From: Aurelia coerulea
Lineage: Eukaryota; Cnidaria; Scyphozoa; Semaeostomeae; Ulmaridae
Reading direction: 5' to 3'
Length of the DNA stretch: 64,000 bases
NCBI GenBank assembly: GCA_039566865.1
Contig: CM076961.1
Coordinates: 11,927,501 to 11,991,500, forward strand
Shown here: piece after piece, positions 34,014-46,200 of the stretch
Layout: each line of letters begins with the position of its first letter
Position numbering within the stretch: the stretch's first letter is position 1
Position numbers and translations under genes: made by a program
The notes under the pieces: generated by a model
What the model was told of the DNA's origin: nothing
Seen by the model: only the letters and a program-made list of their open reading frames with translations
The model's database searches: none

Positions 34014-35514
34014 GCTCAACTTTGAACCAGAACGCAATTTTAGACCCCAAAAATAAGAAACTAACCAAGAAACTTTTACCACTAAAACACCGTAATTTTC
34101 ATGCGAAATTAAGGAACTTCTAGTACTATGTGCTGATCCAAGTTTCTAAAAAAAAACGTGTAGCAACTTTTGAAAACTGAAAATTGGACAGTGACAAGCG
34201 GAGGGGCACAACTGGTTTTACTTTGGAAAAACGGATGAAAAGCTGGGTAAAGGGTAGCCTACGTGCAGACTCTACTGATTTCTTTTTCGGAGAGGTTTCT
34301 CTAGGTTTCCCCTCCAGTATCTCTGAAATGAAAATAAATCAGTAGAGTCTGCACGCAAAGGGCAACTGACAAAGTCGTTTCTCCATTGGAAAATTTTTTA
34401 ACTTTTTGCTGCAGTGCAGATAATAGTGAATGATTATTTTTAACCGAAAATTGACGAAAGAATAATCAGATGCCCAAATTTAGTGCAAGGAAAAGGTCAC
34501 AATTTCTTGATTATTTTCGTCTGGGACTGGTCACATCAAAGTGATAATAAACATAATTTTCGAGTTCAAAAATTGCTACTGGCCAATTTCGGCCTACGTG
34601 ATATTTGCCGCTCTTAGGCCAACAGGAATATCAAAAACAGAAAGTGAACTTGAGCAAATAACGCTTCAATAAAGCAAAATGTTCTTGAAATGCTTCACGG
34701 AAGAACTGCACTTGCTAGGCGCCTTGAATGAAACGCTTGCACACGTCGGGAATAGTTAAAGTAACGCGCGGCTAGCAGGTCTTCGCGTCACAAAGTCCTA
34801 AATCTACATGCCTGTTTGAAATATTTCTTTAAATTCCCAACATGAATTGATTTACATTTGCTATCAAGTATCATTTCAAAGAAATGATAAAAGCAATTGA
34901 GAGTATTTGTGTTAATAAAAATTACATTAAACTTGCGCAATGATTGAACGACCGCCCGTGGGACAGAATGTACGTAATCCATTTCCAAATTCCCTAGTCA
35001 TTTCGAAGAGCACTCCCTTTGTGAGGCCCCCAAAGGGGGGGTCCCTGGAGCACTGGAGCCCATCATTTTGACAGCATGGAGCCCGGAGCCCAAACGATTT
35101 CCATAGTGGAGCACTGGAGCCCATCGATTTCTCCATATGGAGCCCTTTATCTCAAACAATTTTATTTGTGAAGGCCAAGCAAAAAACAGACAAGATATAA
35201 TTACGAAAACTATATGAATAAGTGTGAAATTATTTGAGCTTGTTCGTAGATATCAACATCAACTTTGAAATAAATTTTTGAAGTTTTCAGGTTTCTTCGA
35301 GACCTTGTTTCTGGAAATCTGGCCATTTACTTATGATTGGAAATCTTTCAGTTAGAATTTCAATCGTTATGCGCTAGGAATTTTATTCTTTTTTCTAAAC
35401 AATATTTGTAGCTCATTGTGCCAGAGCGTATTTCTTCCCTGTGGTAAAAAGATCAGAACTTGCAGTGAAAATTGACAAACAGATAATGTTGCAAGGAGAT
35501 TTATATTCGCAAAC

Positions 35515-35943
35515 CAGTGGCATGGCCAGGGTAAATTAAGTGGGGGGGATTGAAACGAGGGGGTCTGGGGGCAAAGCCCCCAGGAAAATTTTTGGGGCCA
35601 CGCCCTTTACTTTGGCTTAGAATGCATCTCCCAATATCATGCTTGCCATTAGCGACAAGAAAACTTTGATAGTTTTGTGAACAGTTATCCTATGAATCAG
35701 AGCACGAGGAAAATTTTCGAAAAAAGAATCTTTTACTTTGGCTTAGAATGCATCTCCCAATATCACGCTTGCCAGTGCTAAAATGGAAGATTTTACTTTC
35801 TCGGAAAATGTTTATTTCTTACCCAACCTATACCGAGCTATTTTCTCCTCGGTTTTAGAGGAATCTCGAGGACCTTCTTTTGACAAAAGTAGGGGGGGGG
35901 CAATTGCCCCCATACCCCCCCTCCCCCCGTAGCCACGCCACTG
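35515..35943. mobile_element. hAT-like MITE, 429 bp, 8 bp target duplication
   Basis: TCGCAAAC is duplicated exactly at 35507-35514 and 35944-35951. The ends are CAGTGGCATGGCCAGGG and, inward from the right, CAGTGGCGTGGCTACGGGG. Inside, CTTTGGCTTAGAATGCATCT is repeated twice (about 35610 and 35731). Confidence 0.85.
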
Positions 35944-35975
35944 TCGCAAACAATCTACTTTCAGACCTCCAAGGG

Positions 35976-36240
35976 AGTGGCGTGGCCAGGGTAAATTAAG
36001 TGAGGGGCATTGACATGAGGTTTTGCCCACAGGAAAATTTTTGGGACCAAGCCCCTTACTTTGGCTCAGAATGCATCTCCCAATATCATACTTGCCATAA
36101 GCGATAAGGAAACTTTTATAATTTTGTGACAGTGGCAGTCATTCTATAAGTCAGAGCATGAGAAAAATTTTTCAAAGAGATATCTTTTATTTTAGCATAG
36201 AAGGCATCCCCTGATTCCACAATTAACAGTGCTAAAATGG
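35976..36240 (+). repeat. Partial second copy of the 35515 hAT MITE
   Basis: Starts AGTGGCGTGGCCAGGGTAAA and follows the left half of the MITE at 35515 through ATGCATCTCCCAATATCAT with many substitutions. It has no matching right terminus, so it is a truncated or rearranged copy. Confidence 0.7.
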
Positions 36241-36476
36241 ATGGTTTAATAGTCTTATAAATGAGCTAATTGAGAAGACATCGTGCCTTGTGGACCACAT
36301 AGTTGCCCACGAAAACTTGACTACTCTTGAGCTTCTCTTACAGTTGTATGAAGGAACTTATTGATTTCAGCAGATGAAAGATGCCTTCATCAATAGAGTG
36401 GTCTTCCCGTTTTTCACAAGATGCATTAACCCCAAAAGCTCAAAAGCTCTCTAAACAATACCAAGATAACCCAAAG

Positions 36477-37061
36477 TACCGGGTGTCCTAAAAAATGTAT
36501 ACGGATTTGATTGAATCCAGCGCTGTGAATTTCGCTTTAATCAATGTATAATCACTCTAAAAATGTTTCTTGATAGTTAACTTGAATATAGATACCTTGT
36601 TTGTTGGTATTGGTGCTTTGAGAGCAGACAAGTTAATCTTGAAAGCTCAAACTTGCCTCTTCCTCCAAACCAGAGCTTTAGCCTTTTTGGCCTTGGCAAT
36701 TTCTTAAGGCACAGCGTATAAATCAACGATAGCCTTGATGAAATTTGAGCAATGTTGGATCTTGTGTTATTCTGTTTTCCAGAAGTCACCCCCCCCCCAG
36801 TCACCCATTGGGAAGTCTCTTAATTTTTCATTAATTTCAGTTTTTAATTTCGATGTGCTTGAGGAATTTGCTTAGGCCAAAAGGCCAAAGCTTTGGTTTG
36901 CAAGTGCACCTAAATTTGAGCTTTCAAGAAGCACCAATACCAACAAACGAGGTATCTATTTTAAATGTAACTATCGAGAAACATTTTGAGAGTGATTAGC
37001 TATTGGTTAAAGCTAAATTCGGAGTCAACCAAATTTGTATACCTTTTTGAGACATCCGGTA
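36477..37061. mobile_element. Mariner-type MITE, TA-flanked
   Basis: TACCGGGTGTCCTAAAAAAT at 36477 pairs with its diverged complement ending GACATCCGGTA at 37061. Arms of about 130 bp hold AAATGTTTCTTGATAGTTA and ACCAATACCAACAAACG-type sequence. No gene inside. Confidence 0.75.
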
Positions 37062-38835
37062 TTTTCTAGGGGACTCGTGCTTGTTATCAGCTTTAGTTGC
37101 GCATATCCAGTTTAAACCACAAACTGCACTTTCTCAAGAAACAACGAGTGCAGTCTGGAACTACGCGGCTTGCTAAAACTGACAAAATCATTTTTTCACT
37201 AATTTTACGAAGTGGAGCCCTGGAGCCCTGAAAAGTATGCAATGGAGCCCTGGAGCACGGCAATTTTTCCTTTGGGAGCCCGGAGCCCATAGAAATATGC
37301 CCTGGAGACTCGGAGCCCGAGATCCCTTAGGGGGCCTCCTTTGTTCTGCCAAGGTAAATCTGTTAGAAATTTGATCACTATTTTCGACCTTTTTGGGCAG
37401 TTGGCAGGCCAAAAAGATTTAAGAAATCGTTAATATATCGATAAATTGGCATCCGAAAAATCTACAAAAAATAACCCAGAATAATACAGGGTATTGACAA
37501 AAGATTAAATAAAAAAAACTAAAATTGGCCCAGTCTGTGATTTATCCTGGCCTGTTGAAAGTGGGAACATTTTTCTGGCTCGCCCGGTATATATATACCT
37601 TTCGATTTGTCTCAATGAGTGCTTTCATTTGATATATGATTTATTCATATTTGCTGACATCAGCAGTTTATTATTTCTATGACGTCATCAATCTTTATGA
37701 CGTCATATTCCTCATGAATGAGTAATTTTTGCATGCAAAACAGATGGAATTACCTCAAATATCGATGAAGGTACATGATTTCATCAATAATATGCGAAAT
37801 TAATGGTTTTAAATCATAATTATTGAGCAAACAATTTTGCATTGAATCAAATTTTCATTATTGAATTAGTTAATTTGTTAGAAACCACAAATATCCGTAT
37901 GAAACCAGATGAAACTACAAATTAATGGTGTGAAGCAGGTATTTGGATGGTTTTTTGCCAATTTTTTATAGCTATTTGCTAATAATGGGCCCTGTTTTGG
38001 AAATAGCTCAATTTTCACAAAATTTGCATTGTTTTTGGTTGCCTAGCAACCAATCATGTGACTACTGATTGATTGATGCTATATTTAGATTCTCCTTCGT
38101 TCAATTATGACACAGTGCAAGTTTCATTGTTATAACTGTTATACTTGCGGAGAAAAACAGGGGGGCGAGAAACGCCCCCCCCCCGGTAGAAAATCACTCT
38201 TTCACCCGGTTAAATTATGGTTAATTTTGCCTTAAAATCACCTAATGAGGATGCATTTCGTATTTCTGGATCAATATTTTCCTATTCAAACAGACAATTA
38301 GGGTAAAAACATGACTTATATTTGTCAGTTCTTGCACACAATTGCCCAATCATTGCTCTCGCTCGAATGGAGTAAGGAAGTCCATGAAGATGTGGAATAA
38401 GGTCTCTGGTATAGACAGGTGTAATACAATTGACAATCTTATAAAAAAGGACAAGACGTCTGCTCCATCGCCGGAGATCCAAGGACTCCCAGCCAAGTTC
38501 TTGGAGTAGTTTCTTTCGAGAGGTACCTTTCCATGCACCTGTTATCGCTCTGGCAGCAGAGTATTGTACAGACTCTAGTTTTTCCATTTAGTTATTCAGT
38601 ATAAAGCTTTTGGTGAAGTCACATTTTTTAGATGGAGTATGGTAGATAACATCTCCATAATCAAGATGTTTGCGAACATATAACTTGTAAAGTTCATTAA
38701 GCGTTTTCCGAGGCAGGTATCTAGACATGAAACGTAACATAACACCATGCCTCGTTTTATAAATAATGGATTGAATATGACTAATGAATGTCAGTTTAGA
38801 GTCCAATGTGATGCCAAGATGTTTATGCTCGTTAA

Positions 38836-39125
38836 AGGGGCTGGGTCACGTAAAGTAAACAAACTTCTTTCCAAAGGACGATTTTGCAGTTTTTTTGGTT
38901 GGCCATATCACACAGATTTTCCACTATTTTTCTCAAAATGGAAGTGCTATTTTGAAGATGAACTCTTGAACTTCAGACAGAAACAAACGAAACAACCATA
39001 TGTTGTGGATTCACCCCATCCACCAAAATCTGTGCAGAACACAATGGGCGCGTGCCGACGCGTGCGGGCAACAATATAGATTATAAATATAACAGACTTG
39101 TTTACGGTTACGTGACCCAGCCCCA
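38836..39125. mobile_element. TTAA-type MITE, 290 bp
   Basis: TTAA at 38832-38835 and 39126-39129. The ends are AGGGGCTGGGTCACGTAA and, inward from the right, TGGGGCTGGGTCACGTAA. Removing it with one TTAA joins the LINE reading frame (VAKVN then EHKHLG), which confirms the borders. Confidence 0.9.
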
Positions 39126-40769
39126 TTAACTTTTGCAACTTGTGTGTCATTGAAGAAGATAGGAGGATGATTTACTGTGTTGCGTTTCCTGGAGAATATA
39201 ACCTCGACAGCTTGCCTCGAGGGGTCAGGATTAAAGGACATTCTTCACATATACGCCCACTCTTGTATAATCCTTAAATCATGATTCATGTCCACAGCGG
39301 CCAGCTCGGTGACGGAAACAACGGTGAAGAGTGATGTATCGTCAGCGAAAAGCTTCACTTTACTTTAACGTTATCTGCCAGATCATTTATATAAGTCAAA
39401 AAGAAGATAGGTCCTAAGATAGATCCTTGACGGACGCCGGCTGATATATTACCCCATTATGATGTTTTACCATTGAGGTGTGTCCGCTGTTTTCTACTTG
39501 CGAGAAAGCTTTGGATAAGGGATAGCAAATTGCCAGAGACTCCACAACGACGCAGCTTGTATATTAAGCGTTTGTGCCACACACGATCAAAAGCTTTTGA
39601 AATATCAAGAAAGACAGAGCGAACATCGAGTGTAGGGTTGCAGTAAGAAAGCAGCAGAGATCGTATGAACTATGGAGAGCAGCTGGTTAAAAGTAGAGTC
39701 ACGAGGACGAAAGCTTGACTGATTGGGATTGAGTAAACCGTGAACATCGAGGTATTGGTAAAAACTGTCGAAAATGAGTTTTTCAAAAATCTTTCCAAAT
39801 ATTGGAAGCAATGAGATAGGTCTGTAATTTTGTTTAAGATTATTGCTGTTTTTCTTCTTAATGGGAACTTTTCCAAGCCTCAGGAAAGGAGCCATGCATC
39901 ATACAAGAATCAAATATAATTTTCAGAGGCATCAAATGAGAACTTTCGCATATTTTTATCATGTCCTCGCGCCAGCGGAACATTTCAATACTTTTCCTGA
40001 TTGCTCTAATATTCGCTTTATCATAATACCATAGCCTAAGCTTGTAAGGGGGTGGAGCAGGGTTTTTGATAGAGAGCATTCCGTAGATGATCTGATGGTG
40101 ACATTAATCATGTAACGTTGGATGAACCCCAGATTCAAGGAAGAGATTTGGCTGGTCTGTGAAAATTAGATCTATGCAAGATTTAAATTCACCCATAAAA
40201 TGAGTTGGCTCGGTAATCAGTTGGTTTAGACCAAGGTCAGATGTAGGGCTCAAAAAGTTTACTCTCGTAGTTATCTATATCATTTTCCCACCACTGAGAC
40301 GAACGACAGTTGAAGTCTCCAGTTAATATCATACTATAAGGGTTCTCTGCAGCCAGCATAGACAGCATTTGTTCAAAAGTGTTCATGAAATTTTCAAACT
40401 CAACATGACTTTCACTAGAGCTCCTATAAACCACAACATAGAAATAATTTTTCCTATCAAGCTGGATTTCACAGTTGATACGTTCTGGGAGAATTTCCAA
40501 CTCAGGACGCCTGATAGCAGGAAAGGAATCTTTTACATAAAGCCCAACTCCACCACGTTTAATATCAGAGGGGTGGTTGTTTTTAAGAAAGGTGTACCCA
40601 TCAATATACAATATAATTTCATCCATCTTGTTATCGAGGTGAGTCTCAGTTATTGCCATTTAGTCATAGTTATATACTAAATTGTAGTCCTCGAGGAGAG
40701 AAACACGGAAAAATCATGGGCAACAATGCTTTTCAGGTTCCAAGTACAAAACTTAAATATCCCGGAATC

Positions 40770-40793
40770 CGGACCAGGATTTTCCTTCACGTC
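40770..40793 (-). other. 2A-like peptide DVKENPGP in the LINE leader
   Basis: The minus-strand leader reads SILLSC then DVKENPGP just ahead of the endonuclease start (FKFCTWNLKS). The 2A consensus is DxExNPGP; here Lys holds the usual Glu place in the third position while NPGP is intact. 2A-like peptides at this site are known in APE-type LINEs of several invertebrates, where they cause ribosome skipping or act as targeting signals. Whether this variant skips is unknown. Confidence 0.7.
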
Positions 40794-40913
40794 ACAGCTT
40801 AAAAGAATGGACTTAGAAGTGACACATTGTGCATGCAGAGAAACGCGCACATTATGAAACCATGGAAATAAAGAAGTACTATCTTTCGTATAACAGCACA
40901 GCATAGGTTCCAA

Positions 40914-41415
40914 ATCTTTATCTCAGCATAAAAAGGTGGGTGTAAAATTTAATGAACTATTTGTTCTGATTGAATGGCTTGAAAGAAACTTCAGCTACTC
41001 ATTTATTATTCTACCGTTGAACTTTTCGGAAATTTTGAATATTTTTGGAAATTACAGCGTATCTTACATTTCAACTCATTTGAGGATGTGACGTCATCAA
41101 ATTTCTAAATCATAAACCAGATGAGTGAGAGACTTTTGCTTGATACCATATCGTAGGCATTCATAAACTATGGTTTTCTTCGAAATTGTTTCATGTTACG
41201 TCAAACGGTTTAGAAATTACGATGGTTTTAAGTTTTTTTGAAAATTTTCCTTGGAGCCTTGAAAAAGAAGAAAAACACTCTAATTCTGAAAATATTGAAG
41301 ATTTCATAAAATTCCAACAGTAGAATTATAGAGAATTAGCTAAAGTTGCTTTGAAGTCATTCAGTTCAAAGAAATAGGTCACTTGATCCTATTCTTAACG
41401 GCATGGCTATTATTA

Positions 41416-41489
<74 letters not shown>

Positions 41490-41519
41490 TCTTATTATTA
41501 TTATTATTATTAATATTAA

Positions 41520-41573
<54 letters not shown>

Positions 41574-42512
41574 GAAAAACAAAACTGTTAAAAGCAAAAC
41601 GTTTCGATTATAAAATTTTCATCAGTTGTTTACAACCACAGGACAACCAAGTATTTATAGGACAAAATAACATTTACATAAAATCGTGATAAAATCCCCC
41701 CAAGGCCCCCCTTAAAAACAATGCCAAACAACACACCTAAACAATTTCAAGTTTTCTTAGCCAGCCAAAACTTCCAATTCAAATAAAAGTTCATAGTAAA
41801 TTCCCTAATCCTTTAGTTCTAGATATCGGAATGGAAGCTCTGCGTATATAAACTCTCAAGCAAACGAAGAAGCACGCCTCCCAACGACCCTCCTGGGATT
41901 TGCTTAAATTGCTAAATCCGCAGCAAAAATCGTCTTTTTGATCAGATGTTCTCCTTGAGAATCGTCCATTCTGTTTAAAGCTGGTATGTTATTCTATCAA
42001 TTGGTAGTGAAGCTTAACAGTACGACATAGGAGCTCTGCGAGAACACGTCTGCTACATAGGAGCTCTGCGGAAAGTACTCAATTATATTTTGCAATATCT
42101 GATTGAATAGCTAACATATCTAATTATTTGATTTTCTTTAAAAGTTTCTTCGAGAAACCTTAAAAAGATGCAGTTGCTACGGAGATAAATCAGCATTAAA
42201 GAAGTCAAATTCCATATCAAGTGAAATATCCTTTTACAGCGCAAGTAAGAATGATCAAAAATGTGCGAGAAACTGAACAGAAAGCCGAGATACTGTAATG
42301 TTGCCTGGATGGTCATAGAAAATGGTATCATAAATATAGGTAGGAAAATGAAAATGTAACTAAAGGTTTATACAGCCTGAGGACGTGCCACATCATCAAA
42401 CTTGGCAAAAAAGACAAGGGGGATACGCAAACTAAAGCACGAGGACATAGCCGGAACAAACCTATTGCTGCGTGCCACTGGCTTGTGCCAACCGACATCA
42501 GCTTGGTCATAT
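40914..42512. other. No gene seen apart from the ATT repeat
   Basis: Contains a TGACGTCATCAAA word near 41089 and the duplicated phrase CATAGGAGCTCTGCG (42026 and 42056). No open frame with recognisable motifs. Confidence 0.5.
41407..41573. repeat. ATT microsatellite
   Basis: About 55 units of ATT with a few interruptions (near 41488 and 41512). Apparent poly-Leu/Ile or poly-Asn proteins on either strand are products of the repeat. Confidence 0.95.
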
Positions 42513-43228
42513 CAGCATACGAGTCAAATCTTTCAATAGGGCACAGGGAAACCCGCAAATCTTCCAATTTCACGCTTATAAGCCAATGATATCGTCGTAT
42601 TCCGATGACATGACTGAAAATAGGGCTTCCGAGATAAATTTTCGAGTACTTGGTGGAAAGAACTTGAATTTGTGGTGAAGTCTTTCGTAAATGTATCCGC
42701 TGGTTATTATTGCGAAAAGAAGTGATTTAATGCCGATTACTGGGATTCTGCTGCGGGTGAAGGTAGGCCCATTAGCTTTCTTCGCAGCAAATAGCTTTCA
42801 TTCGTCTAGGATTTTCCAGAATCACACAAACAAATACTTTCATGTTATTCCTGGACATAATTCACGTAACATGTGAAATTTTGAAAGCTATATCTTATTT
42901 GCAGCGTTCCTCAAGAATTCTTGAACATAGGCCAATTTTTGAAGGAATGAAATTCGATGTAACACCGATCCCTGACGAGATTTTAACCAAATGCAGAAAA
43001 ACAAATGTGGAGTGGGGCCTCTCGAATCGATTCGTGGTAGAGTCAGCTCTGTATCTTTATTACTCGAATATCCATTTTTATTTTCGTGAAGGTACTCGAA
43101 AATTTATCTCGGAAGCCTTATTTTCAGTTATGTGATCGGAATACGACAATATCATTGGCTTATAAGCGTGGAATTGGAAGATTTGGGGGTTTCCCTGTGC
43201 CCTATTGAAAGATTTGACTCATATGCTG
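42513..43228. mobile_element. Foldback element B, same termini as element A
   Basis: Arms 42513 to about 42650 and 43093-43228. The left end CAGCATACGAGTCAAATC closely matches element A's CAGCATAGCTGTCAAATC. GTCATAT repeats directly outside both ends (42506-42512 and 43229-43235). The interior of about 440 bp has short open frames without known motifs. Probably a non-autonomous, hAT-like foldback. Confidence 0.8.
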
Positions 43229-43299
43229 GTCATATCTCCCCAACCGCCTAAAGCAAGACACAAAGCGAAGACACAAGACACAAACCCTGCTGGATAGAA

Positions 43300-46200
43300 T
43301 TTTAACGAGATCTTTTTATTTTTATTTTTTATATTCATAAAATGTTACATTATATGTTACCTACTATACTTTCTAATTACTATACTACAATACAACACTA
43401 CAGGTACGATACCACAGGCAGCAAAAGACAATGACTACGCCCGTGGCCATTAACATAAAGACATGCAAATAAATGAGATTAAGTAAAACATCTACAAAAA
43501 GCTACGCATACAATACAATTAATTACTGACAAATACTGGGAACTGTTTCACATTTGATGTAAGGCCAGCATAGGCGCACGATACCGAATGATAGGAACCC
43601 CAGACGACAGAACAGGGCTACTGGTTTTCAATGTAATCCTTCTGAAATACTCCGATTTTGTGTGGATGAACTTTGGTTCATACATCATTTACCGAACATC
43701 AAGTGTGAAACAGACTTAACAAACGGGGAGCAAATAAAACACTTTGTGGCTGTGTGACCTATAATAAAAATTTGAGTTCAGCCAAACCGACCAGTTTTGT
43801 GGATAAAATTTAAGGTCATTTCTAGTATATTCTTATTTACGTCATCAGAAAGGTCTTTATCACCATAAAATGAATATTGTACTAGAACGTTGTTTGGAAG
43901 GCTGTTGATGTGAACAAATGGTTGTAATAATTCCGAAACTCCAGCGAGAAGATCTCGTCGGTGGATGCCGAATGAAGGGCAAAGCAACAAAAAGTGTTCT
44001 GTATCTTCAATCCCATCGTTCGTTGGGCACATTGGGTTCACCGTATCTCTGAAATTATGCTTGAATTTATGAAAGTTCAATTTACTCAGACAACCCTTAT
44101 TTGGAAAAGATAAGCTAGGCCTATTGGGTCGTGAATGCCAAAAACAGATTTTGCAGGGGGGCGAATTATTGATAGAAGCTTTTTCTTAAAAACAGCAACA
44201 GACGGAGCGAGCCTTATTTCAGGATCAAGTCCATTCCATTCAGATAGGCAGTTTGGATAGAAGGTAGATTGAAATTTTTCTGTTCTTGCCCTTATTCGAC
44301 CAATTACATCCTGGTTGCGAAAAGAATAGTTCGACTGATGAAGTGATGGGATAGGCTTCTTTGTGTACAAAGGGGTGAGATTATTCATTATCTTATAGAA
44401 CAAGGTAAGGCGTCTACTCCACCTCCTGGAATTTAATGACTCCCAGCCAAGCTCAGTGTACAGTTTTTCTCTGGATGTTCCCCTCCATGTTCCTGTTATA
44501 GCAAGAGCAGCTGAATACTGCACAGACTCCAATTTTTCCATTAGATTTGACAAAATAATGTTTTGACTGAAACCACACACTTTAGCTGGAATATGATAAA
44601 TAACATCTCCGTAGTCCAAATGGGGTCGCACATAAAGCTTGTATATTTCATTTAAGGTATGCCTTGGTAAATATTTGGAGAAATACTTTAGCAAACCAAT
44701 GCCCTTTCTCGTTTTAGAGATAGCAGCTTTAATATGAGATGAAAAGGAAAGCTTTGAGTCCAAGATAATACCTAGGTGTTTATGTTCGTCTACTCTTTTA
44801 ACGGGTATGCTGTTAAAGATGATCACTGGATGATCTATTTCATTTCTTTACCTCGAAAATAATAATTCAACAGCTTGCTTTTGGGGGTCAGGATTAAAGG
44901 ACATCCTCCAATCATGGGCCCACTGACTAATTAGTTTCAGGTCATTGTTCATGTGTTCTGCAGCTTCATTGGTTTCTCTGGCAACCGTAAACAAGGACGT
45001 ATCATCAGCAAAAAGTTTAGCATTACATTCCAAATCTGCAGAGAGATCATTTATATACACAAGAAATAACAACGGTCCTAAAATAGAGCCCTGGGGCACT
45101 CCTGCCAAAATATCTCCCCAATTAGAACACTGTCCATTCAGAACCGTTCGCTGTTTTCGATCCTCAAGAAAATTTTGGATAAGAGAAAGAAGTTGCCCCG
45201 AAACACCACATCGCTTCAGTTTGTAAATAAGACCCTCGTGCCATACCCTATCAAATGCTTTTGAAATATCGAGATACACGGAACGAACATCCAGCGGGGG
45301 ATTGCAGTCAAATGCCTGAAAAATTGTATGCGTTATAGAAAGTAATTGGTTGACTGTTGAGTCACCGGGACGAAAACCCGACTGATTGGGGTCGAGTAAA
45401 TCACAGGAGACAAGATGTGAGTATAAAGAATCGTACATAAGCTTTTCAAGGATCTTCCCAAAAATTGGTAGGAGAGAAATAGGACGGTAGTTACTCTTTA
45501 AATTCTTCTCGTTTTTCTTGTGAACCGGGACCACATTTGCACACTTCCATATTTTAGGAAATATACCATGTCTCAAACAGTTCGTGAATATTATCCTGAG
45601 AGGAGTTACTAATGAAATATCGCTTAGTTTTATCATTCTTATAGATATACCTTCCCAGCCATGTGCTTTGTTAGGATTAAGTGATCTTATGATATTCAGT
45701 ATCTTTTCCTCAGAGATGACAAATTCACCAATCAGATTAGAGATTCCTGGGGTATCTTGTGGAATCTTACTACCAGTGTCGATGGTCGTACATTGGAGTA
45801 TGAAATAGTCATTGAATAACTGTACCTTTTCAGTAAAGTCCGTTATAAATAATCAATTTTCTATAAGAGGTGGTATTATAGGAATCTTTGCCTTATTCAG
45901 AACCGTATTAATTAAATTCCAATAAGTTTTGCTAGATGTCCCTGGATTTGCTAAAATTTGCCCTGTTTTATAGAGATATTTATTTTTGGCGTCCTCAATC
46001 ATCCTTGTACCTTCAGATATCATATTTTGAATTCCTTCAAGCTTGTCATCTGGCTGGCCATTCCTCACAAACGTTCTGTAAGCATGATTCTTTTTCCTTA
46101 AAAATGTTTTGACAGCTGGCGTAATCCAGGGTGCTTGGCGAGGTTTGATATTTTTACTTTGGTTCGAAATGAAATTAGAATAAATATTCAGTAACACTTC

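Larger units (their letters stand above)
35023..37338. mobile_element. Element with GAGGCCCCC ends and GGAGCCC subterminal repeats
   Basis: It interrupts the right arm of the palindrome. The ends are GAGGCCCCCAAAGGG and, read inward from the right, GAGGCCCCCTAAGGG. CTTTGT is repeated on both sides (35017-35022 and 37339-37344). Within about 130 bp of each end GGAGCCC or GGAGCAC recurs many times in the same orientation. It contains a hAT MITE, a related half copy and a mariner-type MITE. No transposase recognised. Confidence 0.65.
30421..37589. mobile_element. Mariner-type long-inverted-repeat element, heavily nested
   Basis: The ends are TACCGGGTGAGCCAGAAAAA (30421) and its near-complement ending CGCCCGGTA (37589), each with TA. 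The left arm (30421 to about 31134) is matched by a right arm in two pieces (37339-37589 and about 34574-35022). The right arm is split by the element at 35023-37338. The centre holds a LINE (about 31250-33690) and a MITE (33727-34013). The arms total about 700 bp. No mariner transposase is visible, so this is a non-autonomous foldback-like member of the TACCGGGTG class. Confidence 0.8.
30166..38220. mobile_element. TTAA-type element carrying a nested 7 kb palindrome
   Basis: TTAA flanks both ends (30162-30165 and 38221-38224). Termini: CCCTATTTTAACCGGGGG on the left and CCATAATTTAACCGGGTG read inward from the right. Poly-G/poly-C blocks lie just inside both ends (30179-30190 and 38160-38185), as in the MITE at 27241. 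Removing the element restores the LINE frame (GDFKAKL then NKTIRSTPR). The element's own sequence is only about 255 bp on the left and 630 bp on the right; the remainder is the nested block 30421-37589. TGACGTCA words recur near 37680-37710. Confidence 0.85.
38221..40913 (-). pseudogene. LINE with 2A-like leader, APE endonuclease and RT (5' and middle part)
   Basis: Read from 40913 down: a leader with CDVKENPGP, KFCTWNLKSIVAHD; APE endonuclease (ITETHLDNKMDEII, KRGGVGLYVKDSF, YVVVYRSSSESH, ILTGDFNCRSSQWW); a deletion joining the endonuclease end (LRLWYYDKANIRAIRKSIEM) to the RT fingers (NYRPISLLPIFGKIFEKLIF); damaged palm near 39360-39600; then MSFNPDPSRQAVEVIFSRK, EHKHLGITLDSKLTF, YVRKHLDYGDVIYHTP, a TAA at 38590-38588, and ESVQYSAARAITGAWKGTSR. 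A 290 bp TTAA MITE (38836-39125) splits it at VAKVN/EHKHLG. The C-terminus lies at 29767-30165 beyond the 8 kb insertion. Stops and deletions make it inactive. Confidence 0.85.

Noticed and set aside
41379..41613. Long poly-Leu/Ile and poly-Asn open frames
   Set aside because: They are translations of the ATT microsatellite.
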